Assembly: GCF_000143415.4 (NCBI RefSeq)
Contig: NW_003314348.1
Coordinates: 129,309-193,308 of the forward strand
Direction: 5' to 3'
DNA from: Selaginella moellendorffii
Lineage: Eukaryota; Streptophyta; Lycopodiopsida; Selaginellales; Selaginellaceae
Length of the DNA stretch: 64,000 nt
Numbering within the stretch: the first letter of the stretch is position 1; the number at the start of each line of letters is the position of its first letter. Shown here piece by piece: positions 26,480 through 38,880 of this stretch. The notes under the pieces are model-generated. The model saw only the letters and a program-made list of their open reading frames with translations. It made no database searches and was not told the origin of the DNA. Both the position numbers and the translations under genes were made by a program.

Positions 26480-26735
26480 GCCGTTGGAGATGGAAATAGC
26501 GGATGGTGGAATGATCAAAACGTCTCAAAAGACTTGATGTTGGGGTTAGCGGAACATTCTGCGTGTTGGATATGGGAGCGATTGACATCACCCTGGGTGT
26601 CGAAACGTTAGAGCAGCTGGGAAATATCGTTGTTAATTTTGGAGAGCAGCTTCTCGCCTTTGAAAAGAACGGCCGGACATACAAATGGTCAACCAGTCTC
26701 AATGGCGTCCATGGCTCAGTGTCGGAGGTTGGCGG
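26480..26735 (+). pseudogene. relic of a retroelement aspartic protease
   Basis: In one frame the sequence reads VLDMGAIDITLGVETLEQLG and then IVVNFGEQLLAFEKNGRTYK. This matches the C-terminal half of a retropepsin-like domain, where relatives read DVILGMDWL followed by a Phe-rich strand and a basic turn. A stop codon (TGA at 26535-26537) and frame breaks upstream show it is dead. It lies between the CYP72-clan gene and its broken copy, so insertion and duplication probably shaped this segment together. Confidence 0.6.
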
Positions 26736-26789
26736 CTAAAGGAGCGGTGTTTTGGAGTTATGATCGTGGCACCAGAAGCTTGATGCCGA

Positions 26790-27152
26790 GGGAGCAAGCT
26801 AAATATTGTAAGTTCATCTTGTTCTTCCTTGGACTTCACTAAACTCCATAGCTATGGGAAATTCCAGGTCGGGATGGTGCTCAACGAGAGCTTGCGCTTG
26901 TACCCCCGGCCCCCCTGCCGTTTTCAACTACAAAGATGCCAAGTTTGGGCATTTGTCATTCCCGGAAGGAAGCGAAGTGATCATCCCTATTCTCAACCTC
27001 CTCCAACACCATTTTCGCAAAGCTTGCCTGGGCCAATCATTCGCCTAGATCGAGGCCAAGGTCGCCATAGCCAGATATAGCGTCCGGCTATCCCCCACTT
27101 AGCTAGCGGCACAGCACGGCACGGCCTGCCTTTGCTCCTCGAAAGACTCTAA
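26790..27152 (+). pseudogene. broken copy of the last CYP72-clan P450 exon
   Basis: From 26790 the sequence repeats the end of exon 4, the following intron and exon 5 of the P450 at 24200 (compare 25515-26012). The copy has an insertion after LYP, loses about 130 bp between the strand before the PERF region and the haem loop, and carries a TAG in place of the CAG that follows the haem loop. It lacks the haem cysteine region and cannot encode a P450. The intron is retained, so it arose by DNA duplication and not through RNA. Confidence 0.9.
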
Positions 27153-27325
27153 ACTTCCAAAAGTGTCCTATACTCAAACGGAATGAAAAGAAAACTCCCA
27201 TTTCATGTTGCACTGTACAAGCGTCTCCACCCCGAAAAACAAAATTTTTTGCCGCGAAAGCGTCCTCCAGCCGCCTGCCTCCCTTTACAGGTAATTTACA
27301 CTCCCGCCGAGAAGAGGAACAGCCT

Positions 27326-30300
27326 CTAGTCCTCTACGTGCTGTATCTCCCCCATGAGTATCCTGTTACTCGTCACGCTAAATCCTAGCAGCGATGGATC
27401 CACCACCTTCTTCCCCTTCTTTGCTTTCTTCTTCCCGGCCTTGGATTCCTGGAACTCGGTCTCCGCCGCTTTGCTCTTCTCGTAAAACTGCCCCTGTCCC
27501 CGGCTTGCCTGCTTCCAATCCTCGCTGATAACCGCGTCACTCACCGTGAAGACGCTGCGGAGAGCTTCCACTGGCAGCAGCTCCTTGCGCTGTAACAACT
27601 CGGACTTGAATGCCTGGACGTTGGCCGTGGAGCCGAGATACTGTGTGAGGTACTCACCGGCCTCGGCACTGGATGGGAGGGATAAGCAAAACTCCAAGAG
27701 CGTCATATCTGGACAGAGCTGTCGCTTAGCACACGCAAAGACGGAACAAAAGTTGCGGACATACCATCGTTACCAGTCAGCTTTTTCATTTGGCTCTCGC
27801 ACCACTGCCGGAATGCTTTGGCCTCTGCATTTGGGCCTGTACTCGGAGAAGTAACAACATCTAAAGATGGCAATAGATTAAAAATGTATAGATGATCAAC
27901 AAACAACGAGGACTTACCCTTCTTTCCAGCTACCTTCTTCACGGTATTCGGGGTTACTGGTGTCAACGGCCTTATCGAAGATGACAAGGATGGAAACTCC
28001 GCAGCACTGCCTTGTGAAACCGCGGCAGCAGAAGCTTGTCGAAATCCTGTCGCGAGCTCCTTGGCCGGGCCTTTCCTGCCCGATGACTCTTGCCTGTAAC
28101 CAACATGTCAGTCTTAAGTCTCGCATAGACAATTATACCTTTCTGACTTGGCCGCTGGCTTGAGAGCATCTTCACCGTAGTCCCAGAACAGGTCCATATC
28201 GTCGTCAACCTTCGGTTTCGACTTGGAAGTCTTGTTCGCTTGGACAGGCGTCGCCACAGCGGGAGATGGTTTCTGCCACGCAGAGCCATTAATACCTGCA
28301 TTTCGAATGATTGCTGGCTTAGAGGCCGCAAGCTGCTGCTGCTGTAGCTGCAGCTGCTGTTGTTGCTGCTGCTGCAGAAGTCTGAGCCTCTTATCTTGCT
28401 CCTCCCTGGCCTGACGTTCAGCCTCTTGGATCTCTTTCAGAGACTTAGCCGGTTTCACTTGTTTGTTTGTGTCAATCGACCAAGCAGCAAGTGGTTGAGA
28501 AACAGCTGGCTCTTCCCGAGCAAACATATAATCCGCAAGAGAAGGCCCTGGTGGCGGAGACGGTAAAATCTCTTTGCTCAGGTCTGGAAGCTGCTTCGAG
28601 CTGTTCGCCTTTGTTGTCGCAGAAGGGAACGCAGGGCTGTCGATGGCACTGACGTTAGACTTATTCGACTTGTTTTTGGATGCCCGCTTCTTGCTTTTCT
28701 TAGTTTCCTTTGGCTCGATAAAGTCGCCGTCTTCACTTTTGAATGGAGAAACTTCATCTGCCTCTTGCACGGTGGAGTAAGCTTGAGTTGGAGCAGGGGT
28801 AGGAACGTTTGTGTTCGATGTTGTCGACTTCTTGAACGATTCCTCCTCCTGAGACTCTTTCGGAGCTTTCGGCTGTGAAGCAGGAGCGACCCAGGCAGTT
28901 GGCGAAACGATCTTCTCCTCACTCTGCCTTTTAGCCTCCTGAAGCAAAATTTCGAGAGGAGTAGCAACCTCACTGTGCTGCTGAGCCTGGAGTAACGGTG
29001 ATGTATTCTGTGCAGGAAGTGGTGGTTCATCAGCAATGCTTCGTAGCGGCTTGTTCCCCGCCACCTCAATATTCTCCTTGAAGTTCACTTCGGCTGTCGG
29101 CCACTGCTGCTGCTGCAAATTTCCTCCAGGCGAATATAACGAAACAGTTGGATTATTTTCAGCCTTGAAACTCTCCTGAGTAGGATCAGTCGGAATTCTT
29201 CCCAAGCTGAGGCTCCTCTCGAAGTGAGTGCTTAGAGCTACGTCCTTCTGATCACCAGTCCCAGGTGGCGCTGACGTCCGCATGAACTGCCCGTAGTCAT
29301 CTATGTCCCATACGCCGGGCATTCTAGTTTTCTCAGCCGTCGGCCACTGCTGTGCAGGAGGTACGCTTACCTGCCGTAAAAGGTGACGCTCGTCTGTAGG
29401 ATAGAACTGTCTGAATGCCGACTCGTGCTGGTGTTTCAACTGCGCCAACTGCTCTAGCGGATTACTAGAAGCTCGAACTCCAGGCTTTTCAGATAACGGA
29501 GACGCGTCGGGCTGCCTGCTTAACGCCTCAAAGTTGGCATTCTGCAGTCGCTGATACTCGTTCATGCTCGCTTGTTGCAAAAGCAGCTGCTCAAGTAAAG
29601 TAGGATGTGGAGCTTGTTGATGCAGCTGCTGCTGTAACTGGAGTTGATGTTGTAGCTGCTGCTGCTGCTGCTGCTGCTGTTGTAACTGCTGCTGCTGTAG
29701 CTGCTGCTGCCTCATTTTGAGTAGCTGCTCAGTCGTTGGAGGTAAAACCTGCTGTGATATTGGCGAGTGTAGCTGTTCTAAAAGTAGTCCCGAACTCGTA
29801 CGTTGAGGAAAATTCGGGTTTATGTGCTGGAAGACAAGTTCCGATTGTAGCTGCTGAGAACGAGGCCAATCGGCACCCGCCATAGCACCCGGCATAGGTG
29901 ACAGCGGTGTCATGACATCCGTGGGTTTTACACTCGCTGACAGCTTAGCGACATCAGCTTCTGAAGAGTTGTCGTGTGGCCATTTTCCTTGAAAAAACCC
30001 TGGACCTTGATCAAGTTTTTCCAGCCGACCTTGCGAAAGTACAGCTATTCTCTTTCTTGCCAAGTCTTCTTCTGCAACCTCTGAATAGAAAAATAAATTT
30101 AAGTTAGAAAAAAAGAAAAAACAAAGAAAAGAAAAAGAGTGAAAGAAATACCTGGCGTCAATCTACTAGAATCCGGCTTCACATCCAGTCTCTTCGTGTC
30201 AAGTTCTTGTAGTAAATGAAGGTTATTATCGAACCCCGCCTTCTCTTCCACTTTGACGTCAAAACCTGGAGGCACGCGAGCTTTCGGTTTCAAGTGCGGC

Positions 30301-32206
30301 ATGATGTTCCCAAGCGGTACAAAACCAGTTCCCTCTGGAGCGTCGGAAAGACGAACGGGCAGGTCTATGTTGAAGAAGCCAGCTTCAAACCATCCTATGA
30401 TGTCTGCACCAATAAAGGGGCCTTGAATGACACCCTGAGGATCTGTATAAAAAAGTTGAAGGTCTTCTGGTCGCGGCTGCGGTTTGACTTGCTCTTCCTT
30501 TCGGGCACTTGGCTTCCAACCCCTATCTTCCTTGTAAGGATCCATGTCGTCTTCATTCACCTCCCATTTCTTGACTTCTTCAGTTGTTCTATATCGCCGA
30601 GCTTCGTCCCTCCTCCCGTCTTTTAAACCTGCACAATGGCATATATAAGAAAATTAATCTGTGCTAAACGCATGCATACCATTGTAGTTCGTCCGATTCT
30701 CGGAGTCCCCTTCGAAATCTCGAAAAGCGTCTTCATCACTGGCTTTATCGTCATCCTTGCCTGTCAAAGAGAAATTAGAGCTCAAGTGAATAACCACAAC
30801 ACAATTACCAAATGCTCTTCCAAGCCCAATACGCGGTCGAACTCTTGCAGTCTCCTCACGAGGAACACGACCGTCTTTGGAAGCATTCTGTGCAGCTCCG
30901 CTACCAGTTATGTCCCCTTTCTGAATAGCTTCCAATACCACCTGCTCCAAAGAATTCAGGCAAGAAAAATAAACATCAAAGCGCATACCTCTTCATCATC
31001 ATCGGGAGCGGAAACGGCCAGCGGTTCCACTGGCTTGTCCGTAGTTAGCTGTTCGACTTCAATGAAACCATCGGGGAGTTTCGGCTTGACTGGACAGCTC
31101 CGATAGATGTCAAGAAGCTTGCCTCTTGGATAACGGTAAGTTGAATCACCCCGTCCCGGACGCATTTCCGCTTTGTCACCGATATGACTTCCTTGCGCTC
31201 CAGGCAAGCCCGGACCATGCAGCGGGCCACTTCCATAAGTGTTGCGACCACGTCCCGCAGTAAACGTATCGCCACGCCCTCTTCCAAAACCCGGTGCAAA
31301 CTTCGGTGGTGTACTCCCTAGTGGAGAAGCAGCTTCACCGCGTCTAGCATGCGGCGGAACCCATGCTCGGGAAGAGTTCTCGTGATCAGGCTCTCGAATG
31401 CTGATGGGATTACTTGCATGCCTGTCCTTCTCGCCTTCCTTGTCTGGATCCACCCATTTATCACGACGTGGTTCCTTGTCCTTGTCACCTGGACCCCAGC
31501 GGCTGTTCCATTTGCTATCTCGACGATTATCATAGCTCGTGTCCCTGTTGGAGAAATCAGTCCACCGCTCTAAGTTGCCTCGTTTTCCTTCCCCCGGCTC
31601 CTTATCTAACCACCTCTTACCATCCGGTCCTTCTCGGTCACCGTCCTTCCACCTCTGTCTCGTGTTCTCCCTCTCGTCCTCTCTCCATTTATCCCTGCGC
31701 TCGTCATTTCGCCACCACTTTCGATCGAGCTCGCGAGCACCATCCCCACGCCAGTTGTCCTTGTTGAGCTCGTGATGGAGTCCGGACCTGGGCGTATAAG
31801 GCGGCTCCTGCAACGATCAAGCCTCAAAACTAAGGAAAAAAATTCTTTCCACAAATAAGTCCTTACTCCGGCTGGTTTCTCGGACGATTTGGGATGGAGC
31901 CACTGTGGAGACAGCGGAAGATCGTTCTCTGCGCCATCTATGCACGAACCAAAGAAAAAGTCACGACTGTGGAACACAAACGAACAGAGAAGAGTGAACC
32001 TTTGACATCCGTGTCCAAAATATTCGCGAGAAGCTTCGATATCCCGTTATTCCCATCGTCTACGCCCACAGACACCATCCACGAGCTGAGCACAAAGAAA
32101 CCGACACAACGGCATCCTCACCTCGAGATTTCCAGGGCGGATTCACGACCTCAGCAGCGCCGGGAGCGTTGCCTGCTGCAATCCCGTCGGTCGCCTTGCC
32201 GTCCAT
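27326..32206 (-). CDS. GYF-domain protein, EXA1/GIGYF-like
   Basis: Eleven minus-strand exons (32206-32122, 32059-32000, 31937-31867, 31807-30989, 30941-30809, 30760-30680, 30628-30152, 30080-28139, 28093-27918, 27860-27765, 27708-27326) join in frame to give 1440 residues. The N-terminal third is rich in Arg, Asp and Gly and ends in YPRGKLL (from Y298), a YX4L-phi eIF4E-binding motif. The GYF domain (about 474-525: FYTDPQGVIQGPF, GWFEAGFF, DLPVR) binds Pro-rich partners. A long low-complexity region with two polyglutamine tracts follows, and the end has a conserved helix (RQWCESQM, GEYLTQYLGS). Plant EXA1 and animal GIGYF proteins of this layout regulate translation through eIF4E-family proteins. 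It is shorter than the Arabidopsis protein, about 1700 residues from memory. Confidence 0.93.
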
Positions 32207-32445
32207 CGCAAAAACCCTAGATCAAACCCTAGACTGCGATTCTAGCTCTGTGCCGCCTCGCCCCTGGCGAATCACCGAAAGCAACAGCAAATCCAAGCTC
32301 CGCTCGCGCCCACAGCCTCCTCTCTCCGCTCTCGGGTATTAGGGCTTCCTGAGCAGAAAAAGTAAGTACAAGCCGGGGCCGTACGTACGGAAGATACTAG
32401 CTAGGGTTTAGGGTTTCTTGGGACGAGATGCGCAAGTAGGATAAA
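32207..32445. promoter_or_regulatory. shared promoter region of the GYF and CPN60 genes
   Basis: The two start codons are head to head and 239 bp apart. The interval contains several copies of the plant telo-box-like word AAACCCTA or its complement (near 32213, 32223, 32344 and 32405), a motif often found near translation-related genes. A bidirectional promoter is inferred from spacing alone. Confidence 0.6.
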
Positions 32446-35104
32446 ATGTGGAGGGCTTTCTCTTCGCGCTTGAGGTATTTAGGTAGTACTTCTTGTTTCT
32501 CTCCATTTCAAGTGTGATTTTGTGCTCGTTTTTCCAGACTCCATGGAAGGTCTTCACAGGTAGCTTCTATCTCTTGTTTTTGCTGTGAATTTTGGGTGAT
32601 TTTCTCAGTTCTCTACAGGGCGTTCGTTGGCTCAGGAGCTCTAGCAAGGAGTTTAAGCCTCCACTTCCAAAGGAAGTCATGTTTGGAGTGGAAGCAAGAG
32701 CTCTTATGCTGGAGGGAGTGAACGAGCTGGCCGATGCAGTGCAAGTGACCATGGGTCCCAAGGTGTGTGATGCGATACTTTTACACTCGTACTCTGTTCT
32801 TAGAACGAGGAATTCTCTGTTTTTGTTGATAGGGGCGAAACGTCGTGATCGAGCTGAGTTATGGCACTCCCAAAATCACAAAGGATGGAGTGACTGTTGC
32901 CAGGAGCATGGCTTTCGAAAACCGAGTAAAAAACGTTGGGGCTGCTCTGGTCAAGCAAGTTGCTAATGCTACCAATGCTGTGGCAGGGGATGGTAAGGCT
33001 TCCGGTTTTTTCTCTCTCTCTCTCTCTCTCTCTTCTTCTAAAACAGTTTTGAATGTGTTTTTTTTTTTCTTATAGGGACAACTCTGGCAACTGTTCTTGC
33101 GAGGTCCATATTTGCCGAAGGCACCAAGTCCGTGGCCGCTGGAATGAACGCCATGGATCTTCGCCGAGGCATGAATATGGCAGTGGACACGGTGGTGGAG
33201 TACCTCAAGAGCAAGGCGAAGACGATTAGCACTCCTACTGAATATGCTCAGGTCCGTGACGATTGTCTCGACAAATGTCCATCTTGTGAGTTCTTTCTCC
33301 AGGTTGCTTCGATCTCGGCCAACGGGGACGCCGAAGTAGGAGATTTGGTAGCCAAGGCATTGGAAAAAGTCGGCAAAGAGGGTGTCATCACAATCAGCGT
33401 AAGCTCACAGCTAGACCTTTATACGATCTCTTTTTATATTTCCGATCTCAGGAGGGAAAAACACTTGAAAACGAGCTCGAGGTTATCGACGGTTTGAAGC
33501 TGGACAGAGGCTACTTGTTAACAAACTTTATCACCAACACCAGAACTCAGAAATGTGTAAGGAGTGAAATACTGCCCTCGTCATGATTTCCTGATTCACA
33601 CTCTTTCAGGAACTCGATGATCCCCTCATTCTTGTGCACGAAAAAAAAATATCGGAGGCTAGCAAATTGAAGCCACTGCTTCAACTGGTGGTTAAGGTAG
33701 ATTTTGTTTCAACTCAATCTTTCACAAGCTTGTGTTCTTTCAACTTTAGTTGCAAAGGCCGTTGTTTATCGTTGCGGATGATGTGGTGGGCGAAGCGTTG
33801 ACGGCACTAGTCGTTAACAAAGTCCGCGCTGGTCTCAAGGTAACTCTTGTACGGATACTATTTGGTCGCTTTAATTCGTCACCAACATTCAGGTTTGCGT
33901 CATAAAAGCTCCTGGATTCGGCAGCTATCGAATAGATCACCTTCTCGACTTTGTAGCCTTGACGGGTTCAAAGGTGATGGAAACAAGATACTTCATTCTA
34001 ACGACTTTCATCTCTTTCTTCAGCTTATAAGCGAAAGCACTAGTTTGAAACTCGAGGACGTAACAGTAGAAATGCTTGGAAATGCAAAGAAGGTTCGGAA
34101 ACACTAGCCCGATAGACTAGTTGTCTTTATGCTCCTCTGCAGATTATTGTAACCAAAGACGACACTATCATTTTAGGTGCTGTGGGTGATAAGCAAGTTA
34201 TTCAAGAGCGACGGGACGAGGCAAGTAGTGCGAGATTCTAAAAATGTCACTGCAATTTTTTGCTTTTCAGGTGACATCTCAGCTAAAGAAAGCTACTGCG
34301 AAATTTGACAAGGAAAAACTGGAGCAAAGACTCTCCAGGTTATCTGGAGGGGTAGCTGTGATCAAGGTGAGAGCAATTTAAATGATTTCCGCTATTTTTA
34401 TTTTTATTTTTTCTCTTATTAGGTGGGTGGAGCCAGCGATGTTGAAATATCGGAAAAAAAAGATCGAGTAGTGGATGCCTTGAATTCTGCGAGAGCAGCT
34501 GCTTATGAAGGAATTGTGCCAGGTAGAGCCATGTAAGCTAGACTTTGTGGTAAACACTCATCCTGCAGGTGGTGGAGTAGCTCTTCTTCAAGCCTCCCGT
34601 GAGCTTGATAAGATCAAAACAACAAATTTTGAGGAGAAGGTTGGAGTTCAGATCATTCAAATAGCCATGAAGGTATGGTAAAAAGTGTATCGCTTTGAAC
34701 TTGACGAAAACTTGCAGATACCCGCTTATATCATCGCCGCAAATGCTGGATACGAAGCATCCATGGTTGTAGGGAAACTGCTGGAGAAGATTGAAAACGA
34801 TAGCTTTGGCTTCGACGCTGCTCAAGGTGAATCCAACAGATACTTCCATTTTCGTTTTCCTTGCGTACTCATGAGCTACACAGGCGAGTACGTGGACATG
34901 TTCAAGGCAGGCATTGTGGACCCAGTGAAAGTTTTGAGAAGGGCAATCCAGGATGCTGTCAGGTATGTTCTTTCAAAATCTCGTGATTTAGTGTGCTTTG
35001 GTCAATCCATTTATGACAGTGTTTCAACTCTCTTGACGACAACGGAAGCAGTTGTTTACCCAAATTACACATCCAATAGTAACTCTAACTTACATTATAA
35101 TTAG
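32446..35104 (+). CDS. CPN60: mitochondrial chaperonin CPN60 (HSP60 family), altered C-terminus
   Basis: Eighteen short exons (first 32446-32474, last 35020-35104) join in frame to 569 residues. A basic N-terminus ([10 protein letters not shown]) fits a mitochondrial presequence. Family motifs include KFGVEAR-like [42 protein letters not shown] with the ATPase Asp, and [10 protein letters not shown]. The protein is the group I chaperonin folding subunit of the matrix. Intron 12 starts with GC (34221). The last exon reads [13 protein letters not shown] as expected, but then enters a local AT-rich repeat and ends after about 15 unrelated residues, so the usual acidic stretch and Gly-Met-rich tail are missing. 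Splicing to a lost downstream exon cannot be excluded. Confidence 0.9.
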
Positions 35105-35173
35105 TAGTATATTGTGTATTGCACCTTCAATAATAACTCTAATTTACATTATAATTAGTAGTATATTGTGTAT
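35074..35173. repeat. 46-bp tandem repeat containing the CPN60 stop codon
   Basis: Units 35074-35119 and 35128-35173 are nearly identical (period 54 bp). The CPN60 stop codon at 35102-35104 lies in the first unit, so the end of the protein is encoded by repeat DNA. Confidence 0.85.
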
Positions 35174-35329
35174 GACTAGTTATGACGGTTATTAGTAGTA
35201 ATACTTTGAGAATAAATTCTTAAAATTATATTGAGCAAATTCCAAATTAGCACCACACATAAAAACCTATTATAAATTTTAATAAAATCATAGATATTGT
35301 ATACTATTATTAGTTTAATGGGTTTTTGA

Positions 35330-36270
35330 TAGACTATTTGCTTTATATATAAATAAAGGTTAGTTTAATTGAATATACATATATATGCACTCATATGTAT
35401 GAAGTTAGAGGCGTAGCTCTTCCATGCACTCACATTGATGACATTAAGAGGCAGTAAGAGTGCTTTAATTTTAGCTTTTACATTGTCTAGATTTTTCTTA
35501 TTCTTATAGCTTTTCCATTTTTATTTTTATTGTTTTCTTCTTCTCATTCATTATTATAGCAGAGTATCCTTCAAGAGCAATAATTAGTGTAATTGCTCAA
35601 TGTTATATATTAGCAATTGAATAATCAAACTCAATTTAGTGTTATATAATCTCTTTAAGTTCTTTAAGTTGGATTTCCCCGACCCAGTATTACTCAAACT
35701 TAAAGGTACTTAACCCAAATAAAATGTACTCTTATTCATAGATTAATATTTTAAATTGTTTTTTTTTATTGCTTACATGTTCATAGCATATAATGTAACT
35801 TTTCATGCTTTTGCTACCAATATTCATATTTAGTAGAATTTCTTTTGTGGGAATCCTAAAGATGATATATACTATTAATTTGATCACATTGCCACTTATT
35901 ATTCTTAGGATGATATTTTACATCTATATAAATTTTTCTCATGGCTCTTAAAGATAGCATTACAATGGTACAATAGCTTGAGTGTATATATTCATATAAA
36001 TTAAAGTTTTCTTCCAAACTTCTTCAAGTGCACATTTAGACATACTGATGATTATAATAATGCTTTCAAGCAACTGTATTTATTATAAACCTTTTGAGTT
36101 AGTTATATAATTTGATGTTTACTTCTAAAGTTTTTTTATTCAGAGTTAAATACATCAGACTAAATTAAGTTGGGAATATTGTGGCTAATACTTTGTCAAA
36201 ATTTTATAAAGCTTATGCATATACTTGCCCCACTTGACAATACTCATAAAACTTGTTTAATTCAATATCT
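35330..36270 (+). mobile_element. heavily decayed sister copy of the gypsy element (LTR end and gag)
   Basis: The sequence follows 1400-2280 base by base after allowing for many C-to-T and G-to-A changes: the LTR end CCATGCACTCACA (35420-35432), the TCTAGAT-rich leader, the gag start and the capsid region (GGGAATCCTAAAGATGAT matches GGGAATCCTGGGGATGAT). At the codon where the young copy has TGA this copy has TAG (35906-35908). A fragment of the miniature LTR family is inserted in the minus orientation at about 35669-35780. Confidence 0.8.
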
Positions 36271-38880
36271 AATAATTTAATTTTATTAAAGTATATCTCT
36301 TAAATTTTTTTTTTTTTACTAAAATATAGTTTAATGTTAACATTTTGGTTTGCCATCTAGGCAAATCAGTGTTTAAGCATATGCTGTTTAAATGGCTGAG
36401 ATTCTAGGTTCTATATCTTTTATGATTGTGATTTGTTTTATTAACAACTATGGTTTAAAAATTTTAATCAGCAATTGTCGGATTTTTAGCATCTCGCAAG
36501 CAATTGATCGTAGTATCAGTAATTAAACTTTGTGGGAGCACAACCCAGAGTCCTAGAATTTTTCGAAGAGCTCCATGATGAGAAGTAGCACAGTAAGTGG
36601 AGGACTGGACAAGGATAGAGGTGGCATCGTCGCAGCTGGCGAGGGGCCGACGATAGTGACTCTGGGCGAGCTCGTCCAAAGGTTGATAGGCTAAGATCTT
36701 CGACAAGACTTGAAGCTTAAACTCCTTACTGGAACTCCCAGCTAGAAAACTTTTATGAATGATGCTAGTATTTTGACACAATCTAGGTGAGCTATAAGTT
36801 GGAATCCTTCTGAAATGCTTTGCCTACAAATGTTGTGCACCTCATGGAGAATTGACCAATCTACATTGAGCTTCACATTACATCCATCCTACACTTAAAC
36901 TAGCTAAACTTAAGACTGGGAATAAGTTGGTCTCCTTCGTTTTTTGGTTTTATGATTTTCTCTCTTTCCTTTCTTCCTCAGATACTACAAGGCTCTAGTT
37001 TGAGAATTGAAGAGATTCCAGGTTTTCAATTGAGAACCGACTCCATTGCCAAACGAAGGAAGCTGGACTGCTATGCCTTGGAGAGATGCCAGAGTCACGG
37101 TTTTGGCAGTGGCTGTCACTGAACACGCTGTTCTAGCCGCAGAGCTAGCTGCAAAAGAGTCCGACCTCGCCAATTAAGAGCTCAAGATTGAACAAGCGGC
37201 TGCCGGGCATGAAGAAAAAACGTAAGTTCTCTCCTCTCTTGAGGTTGATGCTAAAGCTTGCTCTTGTTTCTCTCAGTAATGAACAGTCATCAACTCACAT
37301 GATTCAAGAGGCAAGTGGGCTCGTTTTTACTTCCTTTTTTCGAAGCTTTCTTTGTTCCAACAGCTCTGCCACAAGATGCAGTAAAGCAAAGACCAAGAGG
37401 AGCCGGAAGTGGTAATATACACGAAAATGACGATGGTGTATGGTCAGGGTGGTTGAGTGTCCAATGCCAAGCAAGATATTATTGTGATTATTATTATTAT
37501 AATTATTGGAGAAAGCATAAATATATTCAAGCTACGCTAATGCGATCAATAATTCATTTATTTAGATTGCTCTGTATGACAAAAAAGTAGCTCTGCTCGG
37601 AACGTGACCATTTTTTTCTTGTTGTAAATTACTTTCTTATTCCTCTTCTTGAAGCCTGGTGCCTTGTTTCCAAGAAACGAAGAGTTCGCTTCTTTCTTTT
37701 TCACACTAACGCTAAGTTCAGTGTTCTTCCAGCGTAATGGTCCATAATTGCAGCTAGTCCCGTACAGTCACGCATCCCAGACGTCTTGTTGCTGTGTTTA
37801 GGAAATGTTTCTATTACCAAGAGCCAGAAAAGAAGTCAAGTGTTTGCATCTGATTTGAGCTGTCGTTCTTCTAAGCGTGTTTCTTCCATATATATCTTGC
37901 CGCCTCATCCACACAGAAGTTTGAGTGTGAAAGAACACCGCTCTCGCTTTTCTCTTATTTTCTCTCCAATTCTTTGGTTTAAAGCTCTTTTGTTTCCTTG
38001 TGCCGAAGGACAAAGCATGGCACAGACTTGTCAAGGTTTGAGCATGACACAATGGACTGGACTATGGAAACTAGTAAGCAGCGGTAAGTCCTTGATCAGG
38101 CATGACAAGGTGTGCCGCGAGATGTGCTAAAGTCAGCTGGTATCCCGGTCACAAACAAGTGGCTCGCACATGAATATCTAAGCTCTCGGATCAGAACAAG
38201 CAATCTGGAAGTCGGATGGACGCAAGAATTTGGGATCCGCTAGTCTATCTTCCTCGATTCCACCTGGATGGAATAGAAGTCTGGCCTTCAAAGATACACA
38301 TATAAAAGATGGATGGGACCGACAAGCCTTTACGAAGTCAGCCTGAAAAGTCTAGTTGTTTTGCTCGCGGTGAACAAATCTAGGATTTACCCAACCTACC
38401 ATTCTCAAAGTAGTCAAAGGAGCGCTTTTCTATCCTTGTTAACCATTATCTTTCTTGACACTTTCAAGGAACTGTTTTCTTTTTTTTTTCGTAGTTTTGC
38501 TAGTAGAATAAGAGGGCCTTACGTTGTCTAATTCACCAGTCGTGATCATCGATATCGAACAAAACATAAGAACAGAAGTAGATGCATGTAGTAGACAAAG
38601 TCCTGCTCTGATTAACAATGTAAAACGCGCGTTTGCCGTCTAGAAGGAATTCACGAGTTGTGATTATCGATATCAAACAAAGCATAAAAACAGAAGCAAC
38701 CAGAAGTATAAAAGTGGTGACAAGTGATTATTTGATGTAAGCCGTGCGTTTGGCAAAAATCCAAGTCGTGCCCATCAAACAATCAAAGCCGACCTCACTC
38801 AGGAACAGAAGTATTAATCGAGAGACGACGTAGAAAACTTCACTCGTATTGTTTATTACTTTTGACACAATGCCTTGCTT
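36271..38880. other. unassigned spacer with possible gene relics
   Basis: No intact gene is recognised. At about 36985-37210 (plus strand) one frame gives LRIEEIPGFQLRTDS and a neighbouring frame gives AVLAAELAAKESDLAN followed by a stop, which looks like a frameshifted coiled-coil fragment. A unit beginning AATTCACCAGTCGTGAT at 38530 recurs imperfectly at 38648 (period about 118 bp). The region from 37600 to 38880 has moderate GC content but no frame I can support. Confidence 0.35.
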
